Assembly: GCF_965363235.1 (NCBI RefSeq) | Contig: NC_134842.1 | Span: 7,963,112 to 8,027,111 of the forward strand | From: Mytilus galloprovincialis | Taxonomy: Eukaryota > Mollusca > Bivalvia > Mytilida > Mytilidae | DNA: 64,000 bases | Reading direction: 5' to 3' | In this document: positions 47,576-59,057 of the stretch, one piece after another | Numbering within the stretch: the stretch's first letter is position 1 | How the letters are laid out: each line of letters starts with the position of its first letter | The notes under the pieces: model-generated | Told to the model about the DNA's origin: nothing | Databases searched by the model: none | Seen by the model: the letters and a program-made list of their open reading frames with translations, nothing else | Translations under genes and position numbers: made by a program

Positions 47576-48335
47576 TCTTCAAGATATATTGCGATTAAAA
47601 CTAGAAAAAAGAAAACGGAAATAGTAAAACATTTAATAAAAAGTGTCAACAATTTAAACATTTAAACGCCTATTTTGAAACAAATTACATTTTCGTTCAT
47701 ATTATTACACATTTAAATAATGAACATTTTTCAAATTTGAATATTGCACAGTAAAATGAAACATGAAAAATTGGAGCATTTTTCATTTTTCCATATCAAA
47801 CGTCAAATTGAAAAATGCTCCACGTTGGAGTATTTTTCATTTTTCAATATTTGAAGTCAAATTGAAAAAATGCTCCATGCTTGAGCATTTTTAATTTTTC
47901 AATATTTTAAGTCAAATTGAAAAATGCTCCACGTTAGAGCATTTTTCATTTTTCAATATTGTAAACTAAATTGAAAAATGCTTAAGGTCAGTATTTTCAA
48001 TATTTGCTTTTAAGAATGAAATTGAAATCTGGTTTGTTTTCTAAAGCAAACAAATCCAAATGTTTAAATATATTTAAACTTTTGACAAAATAAAATCATT
48101 TTTAACACAAACTTATTGTTATTTGTTTCAATATCTTCGTAAAATCAAAAATACAATTCCATGAAAATAACAAATTTCAAATCTCATAGAGAAAATGTTT
48201 TTTCGAAAGTGATTTCAATAGATTTTTGTTACAATTTTCAAACCAACTACATTTAAAATTTGCAGAGCAATTTGAAAATTTATTTTTCATTTTAAAATGA
48301 TAAATGTTTGGCGTAAATGTACACGGACGGTTATT
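47576..48335 (-). repeat. Element with 54-bp palindromic repeats, right copy (inverted)
   Basis: Four 54-55-bp units near 47760-47990 pair GAAAAATGCTCC with GGAGCATTTTTC. The outer end, 'ggcgtaaatgtacacgg', is the complement of the left copy's end at 36704, and the region between also aligns in reverse. Confidence 0.75.
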
Positions 48336-49489
48336 GTCTTGTCTACTGCACTGTTGAGAAACTGTCTGTATTCATAGTTTTACATATTCACAATTGATGA
48401 CGGTTGACACTTACAGGTTCTGCAGTTAAACGATTTTAATAATACCGTACACTTAATGCAAGAGGAAAGACATTTGATTATCTACCATTGATTAGAGCAT
48501 GCTTAACAATAATCAATAATCATATTTCAAATTGGCCATCATCTGATTTCATATATAGTGACCGATTTTTCCTAAAAAATATGAGCTTAACCTCGATGTC
48601 TGGTAGCATAATGTTGATACTTTCTAGTTTCATTGTCTGTAATTTTGTTGTTTTCGATTCGACTGCCAGCTTTTTATACCTTCTTGGTCACAAGTGGTCA
48701 GCTTGAAGAAACATTTATATTAACTACATTATTGTTAATGAACTTTACCTTGGTATAATCAGTACACACATATCCTTCTAAACAGTTTTGATTTCAAAAT
48801 CTTATTACCAGAATATAAAGTATACACTCAGGCATTTATTCTACTTAACATATTTAACATTCTGTAGTGTACCAACAATGAAATATATAGGGACACAGTG
48901 ATATAAAGATTACATTCTGAAGTCTTCATGAGAGATTAATTTTGCTATCACATTTTGTTATATGTCAATCTCAAGGACAAACGTGCGTTAATATCCATGA
49001 TATTGTGAGGAATAAAAGATAAAAAAAAGTTATGTGTAATAACAAAAATGAAAAGATATTACTTCACACTACTTTCCTTTACCGATTTAGTTACTTGCAT
49101 ATACTTAAGTTCAATTTGAAAACAAAATAAGGGGTAAATGTTTGCAAACGAACAAGATATCACGGTGTATTCCTTTGTTTAACCTTATTTGTTCCAGGGA
49201 GTAATATAAATTGACTTTTCGATCATGTGTCAATGTTTTGTTCATGCAATGAATGTTCCAAAATAAAAAAAAAATCTTGGTAATGAAATATTAATTCTAT
49301 AATATAGGACATATTTTTTACAATTTGCAAAAAGTTTAAAATAAAACAAAATTGATCCATTATGTCTGTTGAAGTTATTTGGATTCATATGTTTAATACA
49401 TTGTTTAAGGTGGTATGGGAGTCTTAAATAAAAAAGATAGAATTTTCTCATACTTTGCCAAAATGTAGTATCTATTGATATACGTTCAT

Positions 49490-49835
49490 TTTCCCATTTA
49501 TCTTTTTATTTATTGTAAACCTGTCGTGTTATGTTGTCATTTAAATATCATTATTAACACTGCAATTCAAGCGGGAGGTTTCGCATGCCACAAAACCAGG
49601 TTCAACCCACCATTTTTTTCATAAAATGTCCAGTACCAAGTCAGGAAAATGGCCATTGATACTTTATAGTTCGTTTCTGTGTGTGTTACATTAAGGTGTT
49701 GTGTCTCTGTTGTGTCGTAGTTCTCTTATATTTGATACGTTTCCCTCAGTTTGAGTTTGTAACCCGGATTTGTTTTTTTTTCTCTATACATTTATGAATT
49801 TTGAACAGCGGTATACTATTGATGCCTTTATTTAT
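49490..49835 (+). repeat. Dispersed repeat M3, long copy
   Basis: 'attgtaaacctgtcgtgtta', 'gcgggaggtttcgcatgcc', 'acaaaaccaggttcaaccc', 'gtccagtaccaagtcagg' and GAACAGCGGTATACTATTG. Confidence 0.8.
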
Positions 49836-50589
49836 TCAAAAATATAATAAAAATGATAGGTCACGGCGCCTTTTCTTAATCTACAGGTTGTGACACATTT
49901 TGTTTGGATATCGATTATACAGGGGAAAACACTATTTTGTGATTAAAAACTAAATTAAATGAAAATTCATATTAGATATCTGCATTCCTGCATCTAACTT
50001 TGCTAACTTGATAGACAGTATGGACCATAGGTTCTCTGTTTTTTACAATCCAAGATGAAGAAAGACACCCATAGCACCTTTAATATCTAGAGGAAGTTTA
50101 TACTCTTATTTCGTATGAATTATTTCAATATAAGTTTTATATAGTATAAATTTCAATAAAGTAACCGGGATCTTCACATAAATGGATATCATTTCACTTG
50201 TATTTCGTAATTTTAATAATATATGTGGATTTACATGAACTATTCAATAACGATAGAAAATGATTCAATTCTTTAGGTTTTCCAATTTCACTAAATAGTA
50301 TTTGAATTTATCAAAATGATAATGGTTTGCATACTAACGTTGTGCATTGTACCAACAATCAAATATACGGACATAATGAAAAAAAGATTACATTCTGAGG
50401 TCCTCGTAAGAGATCAATATTTCAATCGCATTTTGTCTCATTACAATCCGTCTCTTGAACGAATGTGCGTTGGTATATATGATGTTGTTATGATTCTTTC
50501 TACTTGCATAACTGGTTTAAAATTTATAGTCATGTAATCTTAAAACAATACGTTTAAATTGAAAATTGTATGTCATATTGGTACTAAAG

Positions 50590-50985
50590 AAATCAGACAT
50601 CGGACTAGGACTTCTCTTAAACTGAATTTTAATGTGCGAATTGTTATGCATTTACTTTTTTACATTGATTAGAGGTATAGGGGGAGAGTGGAAATTTCAT
50701 AAACAGTTTAACCCCGCCGCAATTTTGCGCCTGTCCCAAGTCAGGAGTCTCTGGTCTTTGTTAGTCTTGTATGATTTTTCATTTTAGATTCTTGTGCATA
50801 ATTCGGAGTTTAGTATGACGTCCATTATCACTGAACTAGTATACATATTTGTTAAGGGGCCAGCTAAAGGACGCCTCCAGATGCGGGAGTTTCTCGCTAC
50901 ATTGAAGACCCGTGGTTGTCTGCTCTATGGTCGGGTTGTTGTCGCTTTGACACATTCCCCATTACCTTTCTCCATTTTTTTATTA
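50590..50985 (+). repeat. Dispersed repeat M4, long copy
   Basis: Same order of phrases as 39030-39490: 'gtgcgaattgttatgcattt', 'cctgtcccaagtcaggagtc', 'ggggccagctaaaggacgcc', 'cattgaagacccgtgg' and 'tatggtcgggttgttgtcg'. Confidence 0.8.
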
Positions 50986-51879
50986 TCATTTTTATTTACC
51001 CGGAATTCATATTCAGGAATATTTACAGAATTGTACTAGGTATAAATTGCAACATCTAGTAAAAACATTATAGTGGTCAATCGAAACCAGAAAAATGAAT
51101 TACAGATTCATAGCTTGTGACAGTCACATGAAAACTGTTGTGGTATTAAACATGGTTGTCAGATCTTCTGGATTCCTTAACACTGGACAGTGGAGTAACA
51201 ACAGATGGAAAGAGGTTGTCTCACCAGATAAGAACTAAGCAGAAACAGAATTTCTATGTTAAATGAAGAGTGACAGACATTTATCGATGACAATCAACGA
51301 ATTACAAATTCCAGGGATAGTAAATTCACTTAAAGAGTGTGATGGGGAAATCACAATTTTAAGCGCTGAACCCTCCCTGAACATGGACAGTGTAGTAACA
51401 ACGTTACATAATAACCAACTGTAAGCATACGTAAGGAATAGATTGAATCATCAGGTTGCAGCCGATGTGAACATTTTAAGTTGGGCTATAGTTTTCATAG
51501 TTTTGTTTGAACATATTTTTTGTTTTATTACGTTGTGTTGTTCTTATAGGGAATTGTGGCTTTCACTAAACTTATTTTATCTTTTTCTAAGTATCTTTTG
51601 TTAATCCGCTATAAAGGTAAAAAAAAAGGGGGGGGGGTCAACAATAAATAACAGTAACGAAGTGTTTGTCATACTTTCATTTGTAATGGTGTTTTTTTTC
51701 TAAAATATTTGGCAAAATTCACCATAGATAGAAATTGATGTTGATGATAGATCTTTGACATTCATTTACCGCTGTGTTCAGATATTGGCGATTTAGATAT
51801 ATATTGATTTGATATTGTATAGACACTTGTCCAATGTCCACGACTGTCTGCTGACTTCTAGAAGTCTTTTGAGTTTTGT

Positions 51880-51990
51880 ACATCGTTTTATTACTATCCT
51901 ATTTATTTTGATTCGAGCGTCACTGATGAGTCTTTTGTAGACGAAACGCGCGTCTGGTGCAAATATTAAATTTTAATCCTGGTATCTGTG
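51880..51990 (-). repeat. Dispersed repeat M2, reverse copy
   Basis: 'gagcgtcactgatgagtctt', 'tgtagacgaaacgcgcgtct' and 'ttttaatcctggtatctg'. Confidence 0.75.
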
Positions 51991-53600
51991 ATGAGTTTAT
52001 TGACGTTTATCACACATCTTTTTCAATGCATTTTAAATCTTTAAAATTACAATTTCGAAATTATAAATAAAGTTAAAGGATCAAAATATTTAGGTCATCA
52101 AACTTTTTCAAATGCTTTCAGGAAAGAATTCGATGATTTGAAATAAACATTTTAGTTGAATACACGACTTATTATGTTTAGAGGTTACTTCATCTTTGTC
52201 ACGATTGTGTTATTTGGGTCAATACAATCCTACGTTATCAAAATAAATTCAAAATGAAATAATTTGCATTCCAGTTTGAGGTTTTAATAATATATTCTTT
52301 TCAGTTCTTAAACAGTCACTTCGTTGTTGAGCCTTCACACAATTTGTAATAAACTGAAGTAATCTATGAATCACTTATTTATGTTTTTTTAATCTTCGTG
52401 AACATGGTGATTGATCTGTTAGGTTGATAGATGTACTTACAAAGGTTAAAGTCACTACAGAGGCGTGCTGTAGAAAGAAAGAAAAAATATCAATACCATA
52501 TTATCTTTATTTCTAAAATTCGGGTTTCTCTCGCGAAATAAATGTTTTACCTGAGTGTTCATCTATTATAAAAGCATAAACCAATATATTGCCAAAACGT
52601 GTATTTTGATAAACATGCGTAAAGCGATTCGAAGAGAGAAACACCGTATAATATAATATACAAATATAACAAATTGTGCAGTGATATTGGACATATAGTT
52701 AATTCTAATAATATGATGAAATTTACCGATAACTCTTCATTAATACCAGCTCTGCTATGTTAAAGGGTAGGTTACCATACAATAACGACGGTACAGTTAG
52801 GAAATCACCAAATGAATTTCTAGAGAATTTCATTTACTTTTTCGAAGTTTAACTTTTCGAAACAAAACCTAATCGACCTCTTCTAATTCTGCGAATAGAG
52901 CTATTATATCTGATTCAAAGTAGTTAGCATTAGTGTTTTCTAAAAATACCCATCGCTGATTATATTACAACAGTTCTATATTTAATAAAATCCATTACAC
53001 ATTATTTCAAACCAGGTAGTATAGTGTCAATTTACGTATAAATTTCATAACGCTAAATTTAAAACCCGGTATATTTTTCATGTATATTTATTTTTACATA
53101 TTTGTATAGCAGTAGTTACGAGGTAAGAAAAACAAATGATTAATAATTTTAAGAAGAACGTTATGTGTATAATGCTGAAAATATTTATTATCTTTATTGT
53201 AACGGGGTAATGTTCGTATCTTCAAAGAGTGGATCCAAACAGACTACACAGTTACCTGTAAATAAATGTATGCAGTATATCATAAACAATGTTATTTTCC
53301 GTGTAATATATATTTTCTACATGTTCTAGGCACATATATTCTAGTTTAAAAGAAATTGTTAATAATATGATTATATGTTATATTCAATTTGTCCATATCA
53401 TGTAACATTGTATTCATACAAACATGAACCAACTTTAAAAATGACAGGTTAAAAACAAAAACAAAAAGCATATTAGGTGGCTATCATATTACTTCCTTCA
53501 CGCAATTTAAATTCCATATCTTTTCACAACAAGTATACGTTCATAGTTTATGAATGATATATTTGTGAATTACATACTTTAAACATTTTAAAATAACTGT

Positions 53601-54229
53601 TGTGTGTTAAAATATTCATTAAACCTATTTATAAACCTGTTTGGTTCACATAGAATACGTTTTTTTTTATTTGGGTGAGTTTCGTTTAACAAGCGAATCA
53701 TATTAAACTTTGATACTTTTAGACATACATTTAACATACAGCCGATAACGTTTTAAGCTTTCACTTTGTCATGTGCATATATTCTATTCTAAATAGTCGA
53801 ACAATGTCACTGTATTTTATATCCGTATATTCTTATTATTAGTAAGATTTGTAATTATTAACGTAACAGAACCCAAATTGAACCCAATTAGCCTTTATTT
53901 AGCAAAATAACTGTAAAAATCTTATAAGTTTTCGTAGAATATTAACAACTTTTATGATTTGACATTATGTCTTTAAAATACCTTATTATATTCACATATT
54001 CACAAATTGTTTACAATATGCATCAACAGATAAGTATTTACTGAACAAATGTAAATCTACATAAGACATTTAAGACATAAGACGTAAGATATTTCATTTC
54101 ACAAAAACCCAGGTTAGTACAACATTTTTTAACAAACAATAAAAATGTTAACATATTTACATTAGAACAACATGGTAAACAAAGGTGCAATAATAGTATA
54201 TATAATTAATACTGATATTTGACAGGAAG
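53601..54229. other. Nothing recognised
   Basis: AT-rich spacer before the MULE. Confidence 0.35.
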
Positions 54230-54502
54230 TACAAATTGGCAGCAGTCCTTTTCCGCCAATTACTGTTTTTCAGGGGTATCATTTGCGCCAAATTCTGTTT
54301 TTCAAATGTATCAATTGCGCCAATATTCGGAACTCATTTGCGCAAAATCTAACTGTACACATATCTATCACAAATATTACTGATTGATATTATATGTATT
54401 CTTATTTTTGGCTTAAAAAGTATCATATGTTCGGAGATATTTCCCCATGAATATGAGCATCGGGAGAGAAATGACTTAAAATGCATTTGACAGTCATGGT
54501 AC

Positions 54503-54504
<2 letters not shown>

Positions 54505-54559
<55 letters not shown>
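54505..54559. repeat. (TA)n microsatellite
   Basis: About 27 uninterrupted AT dinucleotides, directly abutting the start of a SINE-like unit; likely the expanded 3' tail of that minus-strand SINE. Confidence 0.9.
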
Positions 54560-54561
<2 letters not shown>

Positions 54562-55095
54562 ACTCGTCTAAACATCAACCCAACAATGTAAGATCTGTAA
54601 ATTTGCTTTCGCAAATTTTTTGTTCTTCCCTCGCCGGGATTCGAACCCATGCTACTGAGATATCGTGACACCAAATCGCCTGCACTGCAGCCGTCCCGCT
54701 AGACCACACGACCACCTGGGCTTCACAAAAATAAAGCTTCCGGTGGCCGTGTGTTACCTTTTCTCGTCAGTTTTAATCTAGCGGCGTACTACAGTACATG
54801 ATATATAAGGCATGGAGATGTTATTGTTACAGATCAGCTCAATTATCTATAGTAAAGGAACCTACAAATTAATGCAAGATACAGTCACAGAAAATAATTA
54901 TATTTATAAGTACGTCTGAGTCAGTGACAACTCTACAACAGATTTGTCCATCGGATCACCAGCAATGATGGTTATACATGTATGTGTACATAATGTATAT
55001 ACAACTCGTCTAAACATTAACCCAACAATGTTAGATCTGTAAATTTGCTTTCGCAAATTTTTTGTTCTTCCCTTGCCGGGATTCGAACCCATGCA
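54556..55095 (-). repeat. Dimer of the 443-bp tRNA-derived satellite unit inside the MULE
   Basis: Starts at the same base as the intronic array ('tacaactcgtctaaacatc'), contains one full head and spacer, and a second SINE-like unit that stops inside its tRNA-like head at 55095. Differences from the intronic units are scattered (for example GTGGCCGTG and 'cttccggtgg'), so it is an older, independent copy. A second B box at 55076-55090 is intact. Confidence 0.85.
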
Positions 55096-55380
55096 ATATT
55101 GGAAAAGAGAAGAAAATAGAAGCTTTTCCTGATTATGTTTTAGCCACATATGTTGATGACGTAGTGCTTTGTTCCCACCACGTTTATGGGTTTTACTATT
55201 ATTAGGAATCATTATGAATTATTTTATGCATTTCAACCTTCAATGTTTGTGTTTTTGGACCATAAGGTGAAGTTACAAGCTACTACATGCATGAAATTGA
55301 GAAGTATCTATGCAGCAGCAGTAAGAAGAAGATATGTTTCAGAAAAGGAAACATTTTCAAAAGGTTCCAAGTCCGAATAA
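55096..55380 (+). pseudogene. MULE transposase C-terminal remnant
   Basis: The + strand reads KIEAFPDYVLATYVDDVV, then after a break FYAFQPSMFVFLDHKVK, LQATTCMKLRSIYAAAVRRR and YVSEKE. This pattern (ADYVL.TYV, then FY..HPS.FVFLD.L, LQ..TY.K.RS) is what I recall from the C-terminal part of Mutator-like transposases of invertebrates. The segment between the two blocks is deleted, and everything upstream, including the catalytic DDE, is missing. Confidence 0.6.
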
Positions 55381-55518
55381 AGGAGTAGGGAATTCTAATT
55401 GGCGCAATCGTATGTTTAATTTTTTGCGCAAATGATACTATGTAGTTTTAAAACATGTGGCGCAAATGTAGCATTGGAGAAAAGAGTTGTGACGCAAACG
55501 GATCTCTCCCTACAAATT

Positions 55519-56599
55519 ATAGTAACATGTTAAATAACACTTTTGCAAACTTTTGCTGTTCCAGTAAGTGTAAATACATCTGATGTATTCATCAGTTCTT
55601 TAAATTTTAAAACATTTGGGTTATTACATATATTTAAAGGTAAACATTTAGCTGTTACATTATTGAAAAAGGTACATTTGAATAAGTAATGAATCTCATC
55701 ACCAAGTACATTAGCATTACAAAGATTACAATGTCTTTCAGTTCTATCAATATTTTAAAATCTGTCCGTTTACATTAGTATCTTTGATCACAAATTAATA
55801 CAGATAAATGATATGTTAACACTATCATCATGGTGATACTTTCCAATGTGTGTTTTCAATTTTTGTTTATGAATCTGATAGACACCGCGGGTTATATATA
55901 CATCATATATATATACATATGGCCATCATTACTGTAGAAAGAATTATGGTCAAAATTTAACATATTTTTAGTCAAACAGGTTGACGACCAGGCCAAATAT
56001 CGTGCCTTGTCGGAATTTTTGAAAAGTTTAAGTGCCCAGTATACAAATGGGACATTTTCATCGTCCATCTTGATGCTTATACCAAACAACGAGAACTATG
56101 CATTTATAATTATCTAAAATTGGCACTTTCGAGAGAGGTAAGACAGTTGTTTGCCGTGAATTCCAAATTCTTTAAAGAGATGTTCAAAGTTTTTTAAAGA
56201 GATACTTCAAATTATTTAGCCATATTTATTTTTGTTTGGAGCTTTGTCTGACATAAAATCAAGCATATATATGTTCTGAACAGAGTCTAAGCAATAACAA
56301 CATTCTTGAATTCTTGAAAGTGTAAAACAAACTGTGAGCTCATTTCAATTCGTAAATTTTGAACGCGCTATATCCATTCAGATGAGGTGTCCAATATTAG
56401 TTCAACTGGCTCACGTTTTACATTTTTGTTATAAGTGCTAGGAACAAACTTAAACATATACAAAAAATGAAAAATACAGATTGAAAAGAAAAAAAGAATA
56501 ACAAGGTTAAAAAAAGGGAATAAAAAAAGAAAGCCTTATAACAAATTGAATAAAACGAAAATGATCTTAAAGTATACCTTTTTTGAAGATGACTTAAAA
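55519..56599. other. Nothing recognised
   Basis: AT-rich spacer; no supported feature. Confidence 0.35.
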
Positions 56600-56715
56600 T
56601 GTAAATAAAGACAACAGTAGTATACCGCTGTTCGTAAGTCATGAGTTGATCGCGACTAAAACTAATCCGGGTTACAAACTAAACCTGAGGGAATCACATC
56701 AACTATAAGAGAAAA
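56600..56715 (-). repeat. Dispersed repeat M3, reverse fragment
   Basis: 'cagtagtataccgctgttcg' then 'aatccgggttacaaactaaa' and 'cctgagggaatcacatc', the reverse of the M3 end. Confidence 0.7.
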
Positions 56716-56828
56716 TTAAGAAACAAAATAAAGAATTATATATTTTTTTCGCATAAGTGCTTTTAATAGATTAAAGCAAAGTCATATATTTAATGTATCA
56801 AGTATATTCACATGTCTTTTTTTAACAG

Positions 56829-56919
56829 CAATTACAATGAGAAAAGATGCACACTACATGTACAGCTATAACGCCGGTGAAAATTCTTCTCATAATTCTC
56901 ATTACAAAATGTGCAAAAG
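56829..56919 (+). CDS. Possible cytoplasmic-tail exon of an LDLa-family gene
   Basis: A T-rich tract and 'aacag' acceptor precede 91 nt that stay open in one frame (ITMRKDAHYMYSYNAGENSS, then HNSHYKMCK) and end at a plausible donor, gtaatt. The basic, His- and Tyr-containing sequence and phase-2 donor recall copy 1 exon 5 (HYHDASRN), but no transmembrane exon is found upstream and the resemblance is slight. Confidence 0.2.
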
Positions 56920-57389
56920 GTAATTTAATTTCTTATAACGTTGTTTTTTATTAGTTTGCTCTCATTCTTATCTTAGTGAAATATCAAAGTAATACTAACT
57001 CGTTTCTGAATTCATCTGGTATGAATCCAATATTTGAAATTGGATCTTTAGCAGAAGACTATTTTTGACAAGCTTATAGTATACAATGTACTAACACTTA
57101 ATATCAGTTTAAAAGATATTGAAGCTGCAAAATGAAACAACTGAAAAAATATTTTTGGCGGAAAAAAGCAATTTTGATAATTCAGGATCAAAAGGATGAA
57201 TACGTTACTAATACTTCTAAACCATCGAGACGGTTTTACTTATCATATGAAGATGGCAGACATTTTGTTATATGTGAGGATTTTCTCTTTTTGTTACTGC
57301 TCATTTTGTTTCACATTAAGCATGCACTGACTAAATAATTTGTATAGTATTCCTGTACGACCTTTTGTGTCTTGTTTAAGCAATAAATA

Positions 57390-57830
57390 TATTTATCCTG
57401 ATTTAGAGTAATTTCTCGCAATTTGATTGGCTGATATTGTCCCAATAAATTACAGTACAATTTTTATCACGTCAATTGAAATTATCTCTCTTATTTATTA
57501 CGTCAATTGGAATTATCTCCCTTAAACCATTGACCTGATAAAAACAAATTAAAAAATTGAGTTGCTTTATAGTCATAATATTTTTAATTTTTCAGTTTTA
57601 GATTAAATATCTGAAGTATAATATTGATATTGTCCCAAAATTGAATTTGAATATAATAATATGAAATATAACAAAATCAGGATAAATTCGTTACACAGTG
57701 TTCAATTGTCCTAAAACGGAATTTATCGGGTCAATACAATTCATAACGGGTTTGGCTTCGCCTCACCCGATATGAATTTTATTGACCCGATAAATTCTCG
57801 TATTAGGACAATTGCACACTGTGTAACTAA
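57390..57830. repeat. Nested inverted repeats (foldback element)
   Basis: An inner hairpin at 57690-57827 has arms of about 60 bp (GTTACACAGTG, 'caattgtccta', 'tttatcgggtcaata') around a small GC-rich loop. Outside it, TTTATCCTGATTT (57391) pairs with AAAATCAGGATAAA (57672). A 'ttgattggctg' (CCAAT-type) motif is at 57421. Non-coding. Confidence 0.7.
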
Positions 57831-58172
57831 TAATATCCATATAGTTTGTAGTTTGTAATAAAATTAACGCTACCAATTTTCTTGCACCAGATGCGCATTT
57901 CGACAATACATGTCTCTTCAGTGACTTACATCTTTTCTGCTATATATTAACAATATCTAGTGAAAAGGCAATTTGGTTTTTATTTCAATGTTTAGGTACT
58001 GTATATTTCACAGTAAAACTAATAAGGTATAATATTTTGACTGTTTTTTTTTAGTGGGAAATCTATTTACCACCAACAAGCTTACAAATGACAATACATG
58101 ATTTGGTCTTTTTGTTTCTTTTATTTATATACTACAGGACCTGACATTACTTTGATGTCAATTGATTTTTAA

Positions 58173-58272
58173 ATGTCGTTTTCTTTTAGTTCGTCTTCAT
58201 TTTCTTTCATATTAATAGTGTCTTCATTGACTACGGAAACCACAACATCTTCATTGCCTGCAGGGACAACAA
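58173..58272 (+). CDS. Copy 3, Thr/Ser-rich exon (start or stalk)
   Basis: Encodes MSFSFSSSSFSFILIVSSL then TTETTTSSLPAGTT and ends at donor gtaagc in phase 1; its last base joins GA of the LDLa exon to make Arg without a frame break. A stop codon lies just upstream in frame. It is therefore either the first exon, with FSFILIVSSL as a weak signal peptide, or an internal stalk exon beginning after 'ttttag' at about 58188. The phase differs from copies 1 and 2. Confidence 0.45.
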
Positions 58273-59057
58273 GTAAGCATTTTAGTAATGTTATAATGAT
58301 ATTTTATTCGATTGGTTCAATTCCCGTTTGGGATGAAAATTTCAGGAACTCAATTTTTGGCTCTCCCTTGACACCATTGGCGAGTATTGCATTGAGGATA
58401 CGATGGTAGTCCGTCAGAAGGGGACGATAAATGACTGACCCGTGTTAAGAGAGAGCCATATTTCTTGTACGTAAAAGACAACCTTGTAGATTTCGAAAAA
58501 GAGCAGGCTAATGCCGCTACAAGGCAGCACTCGCATCCGCAAAGTGAAAAGGGATTAATATAAGTTGAAAAACTTGTTTCCCAATCCACTATAAAAAAAG
58601 ATGTTTTAACTAAAGTAATGATATTATATTGTAATTATATATCTTGAGAGTAACTCCTATTTTTTTCGTGAATCCTTTTTCTTTATGTGTATCGTAAATA
58701 TAATTATCATTTTCCCTTTTGATTCCGTGCACAATTGTGTGATATCTGGAATAATAGCTAGCATATTTCAAGTTTCAAGTAATTACGATTAAGACCTAGA
58801 AATGTACATATATCTACATCTTCTCAACAACACATTTTATATTACTACAGACCTTAAATGACCTTCAGATAAAATTTCATTTGTTGTTATTGTGTCCTTT
58901 ATTTCTTTATCGTAACTATCGATACAGTTTTGTAATATATGAAATTATTTAAAAAGTAACTTAGACAATGGTGTATAACTTTTACATATGTGAAAGCAAA
59001 ATTCATCTCTATCATTATCATGTTTGTCTTTTCTAGATTTTTTTTAAATTCTTGTAG

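Larger units (their letters stand above)
48480..53600. repeat. Segmental duplication unit C
   Basis: Collinear with unit A (32752-36205) but expanded by insertions. It includes an extra partial copy of one block (48830-49010 resembles 50310-50500), M3 at 49490-49835, M4 at 50590-50985 and M2 at 51880-51990. Open frames near 48590 and 32840 share the phrase SLTSMSG but end differently, and no gene is recognised. Confidence 0.65.
54238..55510. mobile_element. MULE (Mutator-like) relic, 1273 bp, with 8-bp target duplication
   Basis: TACAAATT flanks both ends (54230-54237 and 55511-55518), the 8-9 bp duplication typical of Mutator-like elements. The ends GGCAGCAGTCC and (reverse) GGGAGAGATCC match at 13 of the first 20 bases. 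Inside them, TTTGCGC motifs repeat in inverted orientation: three at 54270-54350 and three at 55395-55500, with 'ggtatcatttgcgcc' and its mirror. A C-terminal transposase remnant lies at the right, and a satellite dimer fills the middle. Confidence 0.8.

Noticed and set aside
55140-55190. Y-V-D-D resembling a reverse-transcriptase catalytic motif
   Set aside because: The flanking residues (ADYVL-like before, FVFLD and LQATT blocks after) fit the C-terminal part of a MULE transposase, and no other RT block is near.
57132-57338. 68-codon open frame with a hydrophobic C-terminal stretch
   Set aside because: Its possible acceptor lacks a pyrimidine tract, it does not match the transmembrane exons of copies 1 and 2, and two frames are equally open.
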